Assembly (NCBI GenBank): GCA_008017145.1
Contig: SSGY01000193.1
Span: 1 to 21,841, forward strand
DNA length: 21,841 nucleotides
Direction: 5' to 3'
Origin: Neisseriales bacterium
GTDB taxonomy: Bacteria > Pseudomonadota > Gammaproteobacteria > Burkholderiales > UBA11063
A model generated the notes under the pieces. It did not search any database. It saw only the letters and a program-made list of their open reading frames with translations, and was not told where the DNA came from. Made by a program: the position numbers and the translations under genes. Of this stretch, positions 1 through 7,669 are shown piece by piece. Positions within the stretch are counted from its first letter, which is position 1, and each line of letters opens with the position of its first letter.

Positions 1-810
1 AAAATAATTGATCCATTTAACGGAGTACAAGACCTGCGAGATCGCATTATCCGCCACGTGTCACCTGCATTTAGTGAAGACCCATTGCGCATTTTGAGAG
101 TAGCCCGTTTTGCTGCACGCTTTAATTTTGACGTTGCAAATGAAACCATTGAATTACTAACCAGCATGGGTATCAATCAAGATGGATTAACGTTAAGTCG
201 TGAACGAATTTTAGGTGAACTAGATAAAGCTCTGAGTTATAAATATAGCTCGCAGTTTTTTAATATATTAATTAAAACTAAAAATTTAAGGGTGTTTTTT
301 CCTAATCTGGCTAAAGCCATAGGTGAGCAGCGTCAGCAAAAAATGCTGATTTCCACTTTAGAACAGCTTCAAGATATCAAAACCAAATACTTAGCATTGG
401 CATACATGCTTAGTATCAGTAGTCTACAGCAAAAAATCAATGAATTTGCCAACGACAAACAAACTCTTAACCTAATGAAACATGCCATTCTCATTTTTGA
501 ATTCTTGGCTCATACACGTGATAACAACTTCACGGAGGAACAACTTCTTGACTTACTTAAACAAAGTAATGCCTTGCGAGACAATCAACAATTTGCGTTC
601 TTATTACGATTAATTTCTGAGTTACCCAATTTCCAAAATGAAATATCTCGTTTAAACCTTGAATTTTTGAAAGAGTTATCCTTAACACTGACTCAGTTGG
701 ATTTTTCCGATCTTGTAAACAGTACATCATTAAACCAAAACGTTGCTCGTGCAGTTTATGCTCGTCAATTATTGACAATCAATTTAGTTAGGACAAATTA
801 TGGCATCTAA
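1..810 (+). CDS. cca: CCA tRNA nucleotidyltransferase, 3' part (5' end outside window)
   Basis: The frame is open from base 1 and ends in TAA at 808-810, so the start and the nucleotidyltransferase catalytic head lie upstream of the window. The visible 269 residues begin with the neck region IIDPFNGVQDLRDR, then HVSPAFSEDPLRILRVARFA, which is diagnostic of the class II poly(A) polymerase/CCA-adding family that builds or repairs the 3' CCA of tRNAs. After the FFPNL motif the E. coli enzyme has an HD phosphohydrolase domain. Here the equivalent stretch (KYLALAYMLSIS, about residues 129-140 of the visible part) has no His-Asp pair, so the domain looks catalytically dead or rebuilt. All four tRNAs in this window encode CCA, so repair is the likely main role. 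The next gene starts inside its last codons. Confidence 0.93.
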   Translation, partial: KIIDPFNGVQDLRDRIIRHVSPAFSEDPLRILRVARFAARFNFDVANETIELLTSMGINQDGLTLSRERILGELDKALSYKYSSQFFNILIKTKNLRVFFPNLAKAIGEQRQQKMLISTLEQLQDIKTKYLALAYMLSISSLQQKINEFANDKQTLNLMKHAILIFEFLAHTRDNNFTEEQLLDLLKQSNALRDNQQFAFLLRLISELPNFQNEISRLNLEFLKELSLTLTQLDFSDLVNSTSLNQNVARAVYARQLLTINLVRTNYGI

Positions 811-1447
811 TACTTACATTGAACATATAAGTTTATTATTGGATATATTATTAATTGTCGGTGTTATAGCCTGTTCAATCAGCGGATGTCTAAGAGCAAT
901 TGATTCAAAAATGGATATTACTGGAGCATTATTGTTAGCTTTTGTAATTTCAAATGCAGGAGGAACATTTCGGGATTTAATTTTAGGGACTACAGTTTTT
1001 TGGATTAATAACCATTTATATGTATGGCTAAGTCTTGGTGTTGGAGCAGTCACCTATATAATATTTTACTTAAATCCCAAACTATTGGCTAATCGTAGAT
1101 TAACACAGTTAGTTCTTTTATCCGATGCTATTGGATTAGCCGTATTTTGTTTAGCTGGTGTTGAAAAATCATTCATAATGGGGCAGAATTTTTATATCGC
1201 AATTATTTTAGGTATCTGGACCGCTGTTGGAGGTGGCGTAATCGCTGATGTAATCGCAAATCGTGTACCATTAGTATTCTCCAGTGAGCTATATATTACA
1301 GTATGTTTCTTGGGTGCTATTTTATATATAGTTTTGTCAGGTTTTATGCTCCAAGAGCTGGCTGGTTTTATTGCAGTCATTTTTATGGTTACACTTAGAA
1401 TGATGAGTGTTAAATATCATTGGAAACTACCTATTATCAATGCTTAA
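800..1447 (+). CDS. TRIC/UPF0126 (YadS/YicG-like) inner-membrane protein
   Basis: A 215-residue, strongly hydrophobic protein with about seven membrane segments. It has the internal two-fold repeat of the bacterial trimeric intracellular cation channel family: a first glycine motif NAGGTFRDLILG (about residues 51-62) and a second VGGGVIADVIANRVP. The C-terminal RMMSVKYHWKLP also matches E. coli YadS as I recall it. Family members form trimeric channels thought to conduct potassium; the physiological role in bacteria is not established. The second motif has Ala where the family usually has Arg (GGGxxRD). The ATG at 800 is preceded by AGGA at 790-793 and overlaps the end of cca by 11 bases, so translation is probably coupled. 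Confidence 0.85.
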   Translation: MASNTYIEHISLLLDILLIVGVIACSISGCLRAIDSKMDITGALLLAFVISNAGGTFRDLILGTTVFWINNHLYVWLSLGVGAVTYIIFYLNPKLLANRRLTQLVLLSDAIGLAVFCLAGVEKSFIMGQNFYIAIILGIWTAVGGGVIADVIANRVPLVFSSELYITVCFLGAILYIVLSGFMLQELAGFIAVIFMVTLRMMSVKYHWKLPIINA

Positions 1448-1465
1448 AGCAAATTTTCCATACAG

Positions 1466-1491
1466 GTGTTGGTTTTCGGCACATGTTTTTT
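1466..1491 (+). terminator. possible weak intrinsic terminator after the TRIC-like gene
   Basis: A short hairpin, GTGTTG (1466-1471) with CGGCAC (1477-1482), has two G-U pairs and a GTTTT loop. It is followed after three bases by six T residues (1486-1491). It lies just after the stop at 1447 and ahead of the HU promoter, where a terminator would be expected, but the stem is weak. Confidence 0.35.
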
Positions 1492-1545
1492 AATTAATAA
1501 ATTCAGCACGTTACACCTTTTAACATTTTTTTTGTAAAATTGGGT

Positions 1546-1574
1546 TTGACAGCATTAACCAGCTTTGGTATAAC
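1546..1574 (+). promoter_or_regulatory. sigma70-type promoter of the HU gene
   Basis: A perfect -35 box TTGACA (1546-1551), a 17-base spacer and a -10 box TATAAC (1569-1574) with an extended TG element at 1566-1567. Transcription would start near 1581, giving a leader of about 40 bases to the HU ATG. The near-consensus match fits the high expression known for HU. Confidence 0.82.
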
Positions 1575-1620
1575 TACGTCTGTATATATACTAATTTTAA
1601 TCTATTTATTGGAGCTTTTT

Positions 1621-1899
1621 ATGAATAAGGCAGAATTAATTGAAGCTATCGCTACTAGTGCAGATATCTCTAAAGTTAAAGCTGGTGAAGCAGTTGATGC
1701 ATTTGTAACGAGCGTTACTGCTGCATTGAAAAAAGGTGAAACTGTGACTTTGGTTGGTTTTGGATCTTTCTCTACTGCTGAAAGAGCAGCACGTGTTGGT
1801 CGCAATCCTAAAACCGGTAAAGAGATTAAAATCTCTGCTACAGTAACGCCTAAGTTTAAACCAGGCAAATCTTTGAAAGAAGCTGTAGCTAAAAAATAA
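1621..1899 (+). CDS. hup: DNA-binding protein HU
   Basis: A 92-residue histone-like protein with the full HU/IHF fold: N-terminal helices [18 protein letters not shown], the [10 protein letters not shown] turn, then the DNA-binding arm [11 protein letters not shown] and a lysine-rich C-terminus ending AVAKK. The arm residues RNPxTG, whose proline intercalates into bent DNA, are intact. HU dimers bend and compact the nucleoid without strong sequence preference. The length is standard. The frame is open back to 1540, but homology and a good GGAG ribosome site at 1610-1613 place the start at ATG 1621. The gene stands alone between its own promoter and terminator. HU-beta type (hupB) is likely but not certain. 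Confidence 0.96.
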   Translation: MNKAELIEAIATSADISKVKAGEAVDAFVTSVTAALKKGETVTLVGFGSFSTAERAARVGRNPKTGKEIKISATVTPKFKPGKSLKEAVAKK

Positions 1900-1910
1900 T
1901 AGTAATCTAT

Positions 1911-1943
1911 AAAAAAGATGCTGTTAATCACAGCATCTTTTTT
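1911..1943 (+). terminator. intrinsic terminator of the HU gene
   Basis: Stem GATGCTGT (1917-1924) pairs with ACAGCATC (1930-1937) around a TAATC loop, followed by six T (1938-1943). The six A before the stem can pair with the T tract, so it could also stop transcription from the other strand. Confidence 0.9.
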
Positions 1944-1980
1944 CATACCCACATTCCAAATATCTTATGTTATCTAATTA

Positions 1981-2505
1981 ATGAGTATGCTAAAAATTAA
2001 AAATCTTCTGATTCTAGCAATCGCAGCTCTAACTAGTGCCTGCTCTACTACAGACTCAAGTTCTGCATATAGCCGCAGCCATAAAAATACAGCTAAAAAA
2101 TCTAGCGTACCCAAAGTGCCACCTAAAATAGTTCCTGGCGGGACTGGAGATAACTGGCGTTATTTAGGTAACAGTGAAGATGGATTAGTTAGCAGTGAAA
2201 TCAATGAATCAAGTATTAGCAATGGTAGTGTAAATAAATTTCAAGATCGCAAGACCATTGTTGATCAATCCAAGTTTAATTATCAAAACCTAACACCAAA
2301 ATATAAATATAACCTCTCCTGGTGGCGAATTGATTGTGCACAAAGGCAATATATTATTGACTCTAGCAGTATTTACGATCTCTATGGCAACTTGATTAAA
2401 AACTATTATTTTAATAGCGACTGGAGCAGCATTAATAGCGGTTCTATCGTGGATAAGCAGTACAATTATATTTGCAAAGGCGATGGGCGCAATATTGGCT
2501 ACTAA
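1981..2505 (+). CDS. small putative lipoprotein, surface-adhesin E-like
   Basis: A 174-residue protein with a lipoprotein signal peptide: basic start, hydrophobic run LLILAIAAL, then TSAC with Cys at residue 21. A Ser/Lys/Pro-rich linker (about 22-52) follows. The C-terminal half has two cysteines in WWRIDCAQRQYIIDSSSIYD and near the end (YNYIC), with a Trp between them. That spacing resembles the surface-adhesin protein E family, first described in Haemophilus influenzae; the assignment is from pattern only. Function here is unknown; it is probably anchored to the outer membrane or periplasm. No Shine-Dalgarno sequence is visible before ATG 1981 or the alternative ATG 1987, and only 37 bases separate the gene from the HU terminator. 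It converges on lnt with a 4-base overlap. Confidence 0.75.
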   Translation: MSMLKIKNLLILAIAALTSACSTTDSSSAYSRSHKNTAKKSSVPKVPPKIVPGGTGDNWRYLGNSEDGLVSSEINESSISNGSVNKFQDRKTIVDQSKFNYQNLTPKYKYNLSWWRIDCAQRQYIIDSSSIYDLYGNLIKNYYFNSDWSSINSGSIVDKQYNYICKGDGRNIGY

Positions 2506-4073
2506 GCTTGACGGGATTGCTTATGTTTGTGGTGATAAAACAAAACAATTTTTACCATTATAGTCAGAAGCAATAAAAATAATATCCCACCAACAATTGG
2601 ATAGTTTGCATAGCGTTGATAAGGCGTTGTACCAATTACCCCTTGAACATAATCAATCAATACTCCTGATTCAAAGTCAGGAAGACGCGACTGAATTTCC
2701 CCATTAGGTTTAATAATTGCACTACTACCAGTATTGGTACCTTGGATAAAGTAACGCTGATTCTCTAATGCTCGTGCTTGTGATAACTGAAGATGCTCAT
2801 CTTTAGCATGAGTGTTACCAAACCAAACTAAGTCGCTTATATTTGCCATAATTGTGGAATTGGCAGCACGAGCCACTAATTCACTAGCAAAGCCATTCTC
2901 ATAACAAATATTAAAAGCTATTTTTTGGTTAGCCAAGACAAATGGAGTCTGATTCAAACCACCACCACTAAACCCAACCATTGGCAAACCAAATAAACGG
3001 TATAACCCACCCCAGAGACGTGGGAACGGTGTAAATTCACCAAAGGGAACTAAATGGGTTTTAGCATAATAGGGATGCCCCGCTTTACTAACTACTACAG
3101 CCGCACTAGCATAGTCCCCTGCAGCATCAATAATCTGAGGCATACCAATCACTAACTCCGCACCGTTTGCTTTAGCCAGTGCAGTTATATCGTGTAGATA
3201 ATAGGGAGGTAAATTGTTTTCAAAGATTGGAAAAGCAGTTTCTGGCAAAATAATTAGATCAGCTTTAGTTCGCGCAATAGCTTTGGCATACATATCTAGA
3301 TTACGCAGAAATTTACTACTATCCCACTTCGTTTCTTGATCTATATTCCCTTGAATCAAAGCAACTTTAATTTGTCGCCCATATGGCTTAGTATATTGCT
3401 GATTGTTAAGCCCATAGCCAATGATTGCAAGCAGCATAAAGTAAATAATAGAAAAACGTAATCCACGTGTAATCTGCGGGGCATTACCCAATAAGTTTTG
3501 GCGTTTGTAAATCACAATAAATAAGAAACCTATGACGCTTAGTGTCAACCATGAAACGCCATAAATTCCAAGAATAGGAAAGTAGCCACTTAAAAGATGA
3601 TTGCCAATTTGAGTATAACCAATATCGCACCATGGAAACCCAGTCAAAATCCAGCCACGTAACCACTCTCCCAAAACCCAGCAACTAGGAAAAAGAAACA
3701 AATAATTAAATTCTACAGATTTAGTTCTAATATACCCAAATATAAAAAATGCCAAGCCAATAAAAAAAGCCATCACTGCAGAAAAAGCAAATTGTGCAAT
3801 TAGCGCGATAATAAAACCAGTATTGATAATGTAATTTAATGAATAAAATATCCAATAAAGTTGAGCACTAAAATACCCCATTGCAAAACAAGCAATACCC
3901 AAATAAAGATGTATTTTTCTGGCTTTAGATAAAGCAGCTTCATAAATCCACAACAACGCCAATATTGATAGAATAATAAAAATACTTTTATGATAAGGAG
4001 CAAACGCAAACATACTAAGGATGCCAGCTAAAAACAACCAGAGTAAGTTAAATTTTGAAGTTGAATTATTCAT
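2502..4073 (-). CDS. lnt: apolipoprotein N-acyltransferase
   Basis: A 523-residue inner-membrane enzyme that adds the third acyl chain to the N-terminal cysteine of lipoproteins. The N-terminal half (about 1-215) holds multiple membrane segments, starting FNLLWLFLAGILSMFAFAP. The second half is a nitrilase-like periplasmic domain with the catalytic triad visible: Glu in LPETAFPIF, Lys in KTHLVPFGEFTPF and Cys in NICYENG. A last membrane helix (IVGGILFLLLLTIMV) and a basic tail close it. Length and order match the family. Its ATG directly follows the corC stop (TAAATG), which implies translational coupling, and corC-lnt is a conserved proteobacterial pair. Confidence 0.96.
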   Translation of the reverse strand: MNNSTSKFNLLWLFLAGILSMFAFAPYHKSIFIILSILALLWIYEAALSKARKIHLYLGIACFAMGYFSAQLYWIFYSLNYIINTGFIIALIAQFAFSAVMAFFIGLAFFIFGYIRTKSVEFNYLFLFPSCWVLGEWLRGWILTGFPWCDIGYTQIGNHLLSGYFPILGIYGVSWLTLSVIGFLFIVIYKRQNLLGNAPQITRGLRFSIIYFMLLAIIGYGLNNQQYTKPYGRQIKVALIQGNIDQETKWDSSKFLRNLDMYAKAIARTKADLIILPETAFPIFENNLPPYYLHDITALAKANGAELVIGMPQIIDAAGDYASAAVVVSKAGHPYYAKTHLVPFGEFTPFPRLWGGLYRLFGLPMVGFSGGGLNQTPFVLANQKIAFNICYENGFASELVARAANSTIMANISDLVWFGNTHAKDEHLQLSQARALENQRYFIQGTNTGSSAIIKPNGEIQSRLPDFESGVLIDYVQGVIGTTPYQRYANYPIVGGILFLLLLTIMVKIVLFYHHKHKQSRQA

Positions 4074-4889
4074 TTATTGGGGAAATTTTTTAACAATTAG
4101 CGAACTTATTTTGCGGCTATCAGCTTGAAGAATTTCGACTTCATACTCATTAATGATGAATGATTCACCGCTTTGCGGAATCTTGCCTAAATATTTACAA
4201 ACATAACCACCCACACTCTCAACTTTATCATCAATCCAGCTAGAGTCAGTTACATTATTAAATTGCTCTAAACCACAAAATCCTTTTACGCGATAGACTC
4301 CAACCTGAAGCTCAACTACTCCATGTTCCTCGCCATCAATAGCGTCATGTTCATCATCGATTTCACCGATTATCTGTTCAACGATCATTTCTAAGGTAAC
4401 AATACCTGCAACATTGGTAAACTCATCAACCACAATCGCTAAGTGCGAATGGCGAACTCGCATTTCATAAAGCAAAGCATCAATTGGCTTAATATCAGGA
4501 ACAAATAACGGCTGGCGTAGTAAAGAGTGAAGATCAAATTCACTGGGATTAAGAATATGCTGAACAATATCTTTACTATGAAATATTCCAACTACATCAT
4601 TAATGTTATCATCTACTACGGGAAATCGTGAATGCCCTGTAGAGATAATTAATTTAATAATTTCATCAACAGAACTACTTAATTGAATAACATCAACTTC
4701 GTGGCGTGGCAATAAGATATCTTTGGCCCGCATATCTCCAAACTGTAAGACTGCTTCTAGTAAAGGTAAACTGTCTCGATCAAAAATACCAGCTTTAGCT
4801 GATTCAGATAAAATTTCAACCAATTCCTGACGATTATTGACTTGACTGCCAAACAATTGCTGCAATACTTTATTATTAAATAATTTCAT
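4074..4889 (-). CDS. corC: CorC/YbeX-type CBS-domain protein
   Basis: A 271-residue soluble protein with a pair of CBS domains (about residues 60-180; MRAKDILLPRHEVDVIQL at the first, HSHLAIVVDEFTNVAGIVTL in the second) followed by the C-terminal CorC/HlyC associated domain with GEIDDEHD, VGGYVCKYLGKIPQSGE and an EILQADSRKI end. It lacks the membrane DUF21 domain of CorB/HlyC-like relatives. The E. coli homologue has been linked to magnesium and cobalt efflux and, more recently, to ribosome and lipoprotein-related roles through its operon; the exact function is not settled. It lies between ybeY (20 bases upstream) and lnt. A GGAAG ribosome site lies just before the ATG. Confidence 0.93.
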   Translation of the reverse strand: MKLFNNKVLQQLFGSQVNNRQELVEILSESAKAGIFDRDSLPLLEAVLQFGDMRAKDILLPRHEVDVIQLSSSVDEIIKLIISTGHSRFPVVDDNINDVVGIFHSKDIVQHILNPSEFDLHSLLRQPLFVPDIKPIDALLYEMRVRHSHLAIVVDEFTNVAGIVTLEMIVEQIIGEIDDEHDAIDGEEHGVVELQVGVYRVKGFCGLEQFNNVTDSSWIDDKVESVGGYVCKYLGKIPQSGESFIINEYEVEILQADSRKISSLIVKKFPQ

Positions 4890-4909
4890 TATCTTCCAAA
4901 TCGAACAAG

Positions 4910-5362
4910 CTAAATAACCAAGTATGGATTTTCAAACCCCAGCTCACGTAAAACGCAAATTTCAATCGATTCCATCTCTTCAGCATCATTTTCTTCAACA
5001 TGATCATAGCCCTGTAAGTGCAAGGCACCATGAATCAGCATATGGGCATAATGCGCCAAGACTGATTTAGATTGCTCCTGTGCTTCACGAATGATAACTT
5101 CATCACAAAGAATCAATTCGCCGCTTAGTAACCCAAAAGATTCACGTGTACTTGCATACTCGAGTGAAATCACATTCGTCGATTTATTAATTCCACGATA
5201 TTCCTGATTTAGCTCTTGAGACAAAGCTTCATTGACCAGTGAAATACTTAGAACAACTGTCGCATAGCGTTGCTGCAAACTTTTACGCAACCACTTATCA
5301 ATTTGAGCACGACTAGGTTGATGCGGTAATACTTTATCGCGAATGAGATTGAATTTTAACAT
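4910..5362 (-). CDS. ybeY: endoribonuclease YbeY (16S rRNA maturation)
   Basis: A 150-residue zinc-dependent endoribonuclease of the UPF0054 family, needed for 16S rRNA 3' end processing and ribosome quality control. The signature HGALHLQGYDH (about residues 111-121) supplies three metal-binding His, with the conserved Arg region NQEYRGINKSTNVISLEY ahead of it. The length is typical. In many proteobacteria the order is ybeZ(phoH)-ybeY-ybeX-lnt. Here ybeZ is absent and the tRNA-Leu gene lies 105 bases upstream. No convincing Shine-Dalgarno sequence precedes the ATG. The stretch before it contains AATATTTCAAATATT (minus strand), a perfect interrupted palindrome of unknown role. Confidence 0.95.
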   Translation of the reverse strand: MLKFNLIRDKVLPHQPSRAQIDKWLRKSLQQRYATVVLSISLVNEALSQELNQEYRGINKSTNVISLEYASTRESFGLLSGELILCDEVIIREAQEQSKSVLAHYAHMLIHGALHLQGYDHVEENDAEEMESIEICVLRELGFENPYLVI

Positions 5363-5467
5363 AACTTGATTGAACGAAATATTTGAAATATTGACAATTT
5401 AAGATAAGCCTATGATAAATACAAGATGAAAGCAAAAAGCTAAGAGGAACAGGAAAAAAGAAATAGA

Positions 5468-5556
5468 TGGTGCCGCGGGCCGGAATCGAACCGGCACGGG
5501 AATCACTTCCCGAGGGATTTTAAGTCCCTTGCGTCTACCTGTTCCGCCACCGCGGC
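5468..5556 (-). tRNA. tRNA-Leu (anticodon UAA)
   Basis: The acceptor strand GCCGCGG starts at 5556 and pairs with its complement at 5472-5478. The long variable arm is typical of class II tRNAs. The anticodon loop CTTAAAA gives UAA, reading UUA and UUG. The 3' CCA is encoded at 5468-5470 after discriminator A. It is the last of four tRNA genes in a row, apparently a single transcript. Confidence 0.96.
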
Positions 5557-5583
5557 AATGTTAGACACCATCTTTAGGTTTTG

Positions 5584-5657
5584 TGGAGGCGGGGGTCGGA
5601 ATCGAACCGGCGTCCACGGCTTTGCAGGCCGCTGCATAACCACTCTGCCACCCCGCC
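5584..5657 (-). tRNA. tRNA-Cys (anticodon GCA)
   Basis: A 74-base cloverleaf starting GGCGGGG at 5657, with anticodon loop CTGCAAA, T-loop GGTTCGATTCC, discriminator U (an identity element for cysteinyl-tRNA synthetase) and encoded CCA at 5584-5586. It lies 27 bases from tRNA-Leu and 26 from the nearer tRNA-Gly. A Gly-Cys-Leu order is also known in E. coli (glyW-cysT-leuZ). Confidence 0.97.
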
Positions 5658-5683
5658 ACACATACGGGCGCACTTGTGCATAG

Positions 5684-5759
5684 TGGAGCGGGAGACGAGA
5701 CTCGAACTCGCGACCCCAACCTTGGCAAGGTTGTGCTCTACCAACTGAGCTACTCCCGC
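5684..5759 (-). tRNA. tRNA-Gly (anticodon GCC), copy 2 in transcription order
   Basis: A 76-base cloverleaf, GCGGGAGTAGCTCAG at the 5' end, anticodon GCC in the loop after ACCTT, GTTCGAGTC T-loop and encoded CCA. Its sequence is identical to that of the neighbouring copy at 5792-5867. Confidence 0.97.
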
Positions 5760-5791
5760 AAACTTTCACAAGCCTGCCAACAAAAATCAAC

Positions 5792-5867
5792 TGGAGCGGG
5801 AGACGAGACTCGAACTCGCGACCCCAACCTTGGCAAGGTTGTGCTCTACCAACTGAGCTACTCCCGC
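5792..5867 (-). tRNA. tRNA-Gly (anticodon GCC), copy 1 in transcription order
   Basis: First gene of the tRNA cluster, 76 bases with encoded CCA, identical base for base to the copy at 5684-5759; a 32-base spacer of unrelated sequence separates them. GCC reads GGC and GGU. The duplication probably raises the dose of this major glycine tRNA. Confidence 0.97.
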
Positions 5868-5907
5868 AACTAACTTACGCTAGGCGTCTCTTTTTGTTGA
5901 GGTGCTT

Positions 5908-5937
5908 ATTATGCCACAACGTTTCAGCCGCTGTCAA
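5908..5937 (-). promoter_or_regulatory. promoter of the Gly-Gly-Cys-Leu tRNA cluster
   Basis: On the minus strand a perfect -35 TTGACA (5932-5937), an 18-base spacer and a -10 CATAAT (5908-5913) with an extended TG just before it. It lies about 40 bases ahead of the first tRNA and is the only strong promoter seen upstream of tRNAs-ybeY-corC-lnt. Whether transcripts read through tRNA-Leu into ybeY is not shown; no clear terminator lies between. Confidence 0.8.
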
Positions 5938-6032
5938 AAAATTTTTCTTAATTATTTAGCCCACCCCATATGAATTTAGCATAAGCAATTATTATATTTC
6001 AATAAAACTTTTAATCATAAATAAACACATAT

Positions 6033-7658
6033 TTAAGGATTCGTAATAAAATCATGGCTAGCCGCAATAATATAAGGATACACCATCTCGGGATTATAGC
6101 CCCCAGTAGTAAATCCAGGCATCACATAAGAACGCTCAATGATACTAATTGGACTAGTCAGTGGGACTAGCGATGCTCCCATCAAATTAATACAAAACTG
6201 ACTAGCTGCTGCAATCATCGAATTATTGCAATCTCGGGCAATAAATGTGACATAAAGTTTAGAAATATTAGCAGATAATTCAGTATCTGCTGGCGGAATA
6301 GCAATACCTAAATTATTTAGTACTTGCCCCGCAGATCCATCAAGCACACCACTGGAAAAACCAACCGAAGATAAATTAGTTTGAGATGCGCTCGCCACAC
6401 CTGAAGCGGTCGAAGCATCATAGATATCTATTGAAAGATAATGATTATTATTTACCTCAGGCATGCTATGATTTACTCCTGCAATAAAAGCAGCTTCATT
6501 TAACCCTAACAGCACACTGGATTCGGTTAACGTTGCATAGGTACTCGTATCCTGATTATCTCCCTCACAATCAGTTCCGTAGTAAATACAAGACGAGCCA
6601 ACTAAGCCTGATTCGGGGATATGCGTCGTTGGATTAATTATCGTAGTTGCTTTAGTCTGATAAGCAGAAGCGGATACTACTGAAACTTGTGCTTTAAGAT
6701 AGTCTTCCAACAAGCTAGAAAGCTGCTGCAATGCTGTTTGGAGTGATGATTCATCAGTATTAACCGTTTGAGCAGTGTACTGATTTGACTCATATCGAGA
6801 AACTGGCACTGCTGGATTACTAACTTTATAGACCAAGACATTCTTACTAAGTGATGACTCCCAGTTGCTAGCAGCACTTACTGACTCTGGCACTGCATAA
6901 CGCATTAAAGTAATAAAATCATCGGCACTTTGATCATTTCCAGTAATAACATTTGAACCAACTGGCTCGACAAATATTGAGTTAGGATTAATTCCATTAG
7001 CTTTTGCATTAGTAATCAGTGCGTTGGCTAAATCTTGGTTAGACGTGGTTATATACATTACAACACTACCACCCCAAGGCGAAATACCATATTGATTCTG
7101 AACAATTACATTGTTAATATCATTGCCCATACTACCAAAAATATCATAGCGACTTGGATCTGGGGATATAACACGTAAACGAGTAGGCGTTATTCCAGCA
7201 TAATCACTTGACTCACGTGTAAAAACATAGCTTTGATAACCAAGATACGCAGCTTTTGGTGGATAAGAAATAATTGTAATTAATGCATCATTATTGCTCA
7301 AACGATAGAATATATCAGTACTACCATCAGGACCAGGAGTTTCCAACTGTGTTGCATAATACGGATCAACGTAAGAATTTACAATCGGGGGCTGTGGGAT
7401 TATATACGGAGCGCTGGGGTTTTGCCCAAAGCAACTACCAAAGATTGAAACAAATAAAGCACAATCAGTATTTTGCATTAAATAGGCATTTCCTTGAGTG
7501 GCAGTATATCCTGTGGGCAAATTTTCAATCCAGTGCTGATAATCTAAAATATCTGCGGGAGAATCAGTTGTTGCTGAATTAGTTGTACCATTGCATGCAC
7601 TTAGAAAAAAAGATGATACAATAAAATATGCTATATTTTTATATTTAGGGCTAATCAT
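6033..7658 (-). CDS. large putative lipoprotein of unknown function
   Basis: I do not recognise this 541-residue protein. It has a clear lipoprotein signal: MISPKYKN, the hydrophobic run IAYFIVSSFFLS, then LSAC with Cys at about residue 22. The mature part is Ser/Thr/Asn-rich and soluble, with no further membrane segment. Eight more cysteines occur, several in close pairs (DCALF...GSCFG near residues 65-76; SSCIYYGTDC; DCNNSMIAAASQFC), suggesting disulfides in the periplasm or at the surface. A conserved-looking Pro/Tyr patch (SAPYIIPQPPIVNSYVDPYY) follows the first Cys pair. The frame extends to a TTG at 7664, but ATG 7658 has a GAGAG ribosome site at proper distance. It sits alone between truB and the tRNA cluster. 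Confidence 0.8.
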   Translation of the reverse strand: MISPKYKNIAYFIVSSFFLSACNGTTNSATTDSPADILDYQHWIENLPTGYTATQGNAYLMQNTDCALFVSIFGSCFGQNPSAPYIIPQPPIVNSYVDPYYATQLETPGPDGSTDIFYRLSNNDALITIISYPPKAAYLGYQSYVFTRESSDYAGITPTRLRVISPDPSRYDIFGSMGNDINNVIVQNQYGISPWGGSVVMYITTSNQDLANALITNAKANGINPNSIFVEPVGSNVITGNDQSADDFITLMRYAVPESVSAASNWESSLSKNVLVYKVSNPAVPVSRYESNQYTAQTVNTDESSLQTALQQLSSLLEDYLKAQVSVVSASAYQTKATTIINPTTHIPESGLVGSSCIYYGTDCEGDNQDTSTYATLTESSVLLGLNEAAFIAGVNHSMPEVNNNHYLSIDIYDASTASGVASASQTNLSSVGFSSGVLDGSAGQVLNNLGIAIPPADTELSANISKLYVTFIARDCNNSMIAAASQFCINLMGASLVPLTSPISIIERSYVMPGFTTGGYNPEMVYPYIIAASHDFITNP

Positions 7659-7664
7659 AAGCAA

Positions 7665-7669
7665 CTCTC
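7665..7669 (-). promoter_or_regulatory. ribosome binding site that decides the lipoprotein start
   Basis: GAGAG on the minus strand lies six bases before ATG 7658. It would abut the alternative TTG at 7664, so the ATG is preferred. Confidence 0.6.

Noticed and set aside
1540..1620. N-terminal extension of HU by 27 residues
   Set aside because: It would cover the promoter boxes and is hydrophobic, unlike any HU; ATG 1621 has a good ribosome site and matches the family start.
5503..5873. Open frames on both strands across the tRNA genes
   Set aside because: They translate tRNA sequence, including the duplicated tRNA-Gly, and are artefacts.
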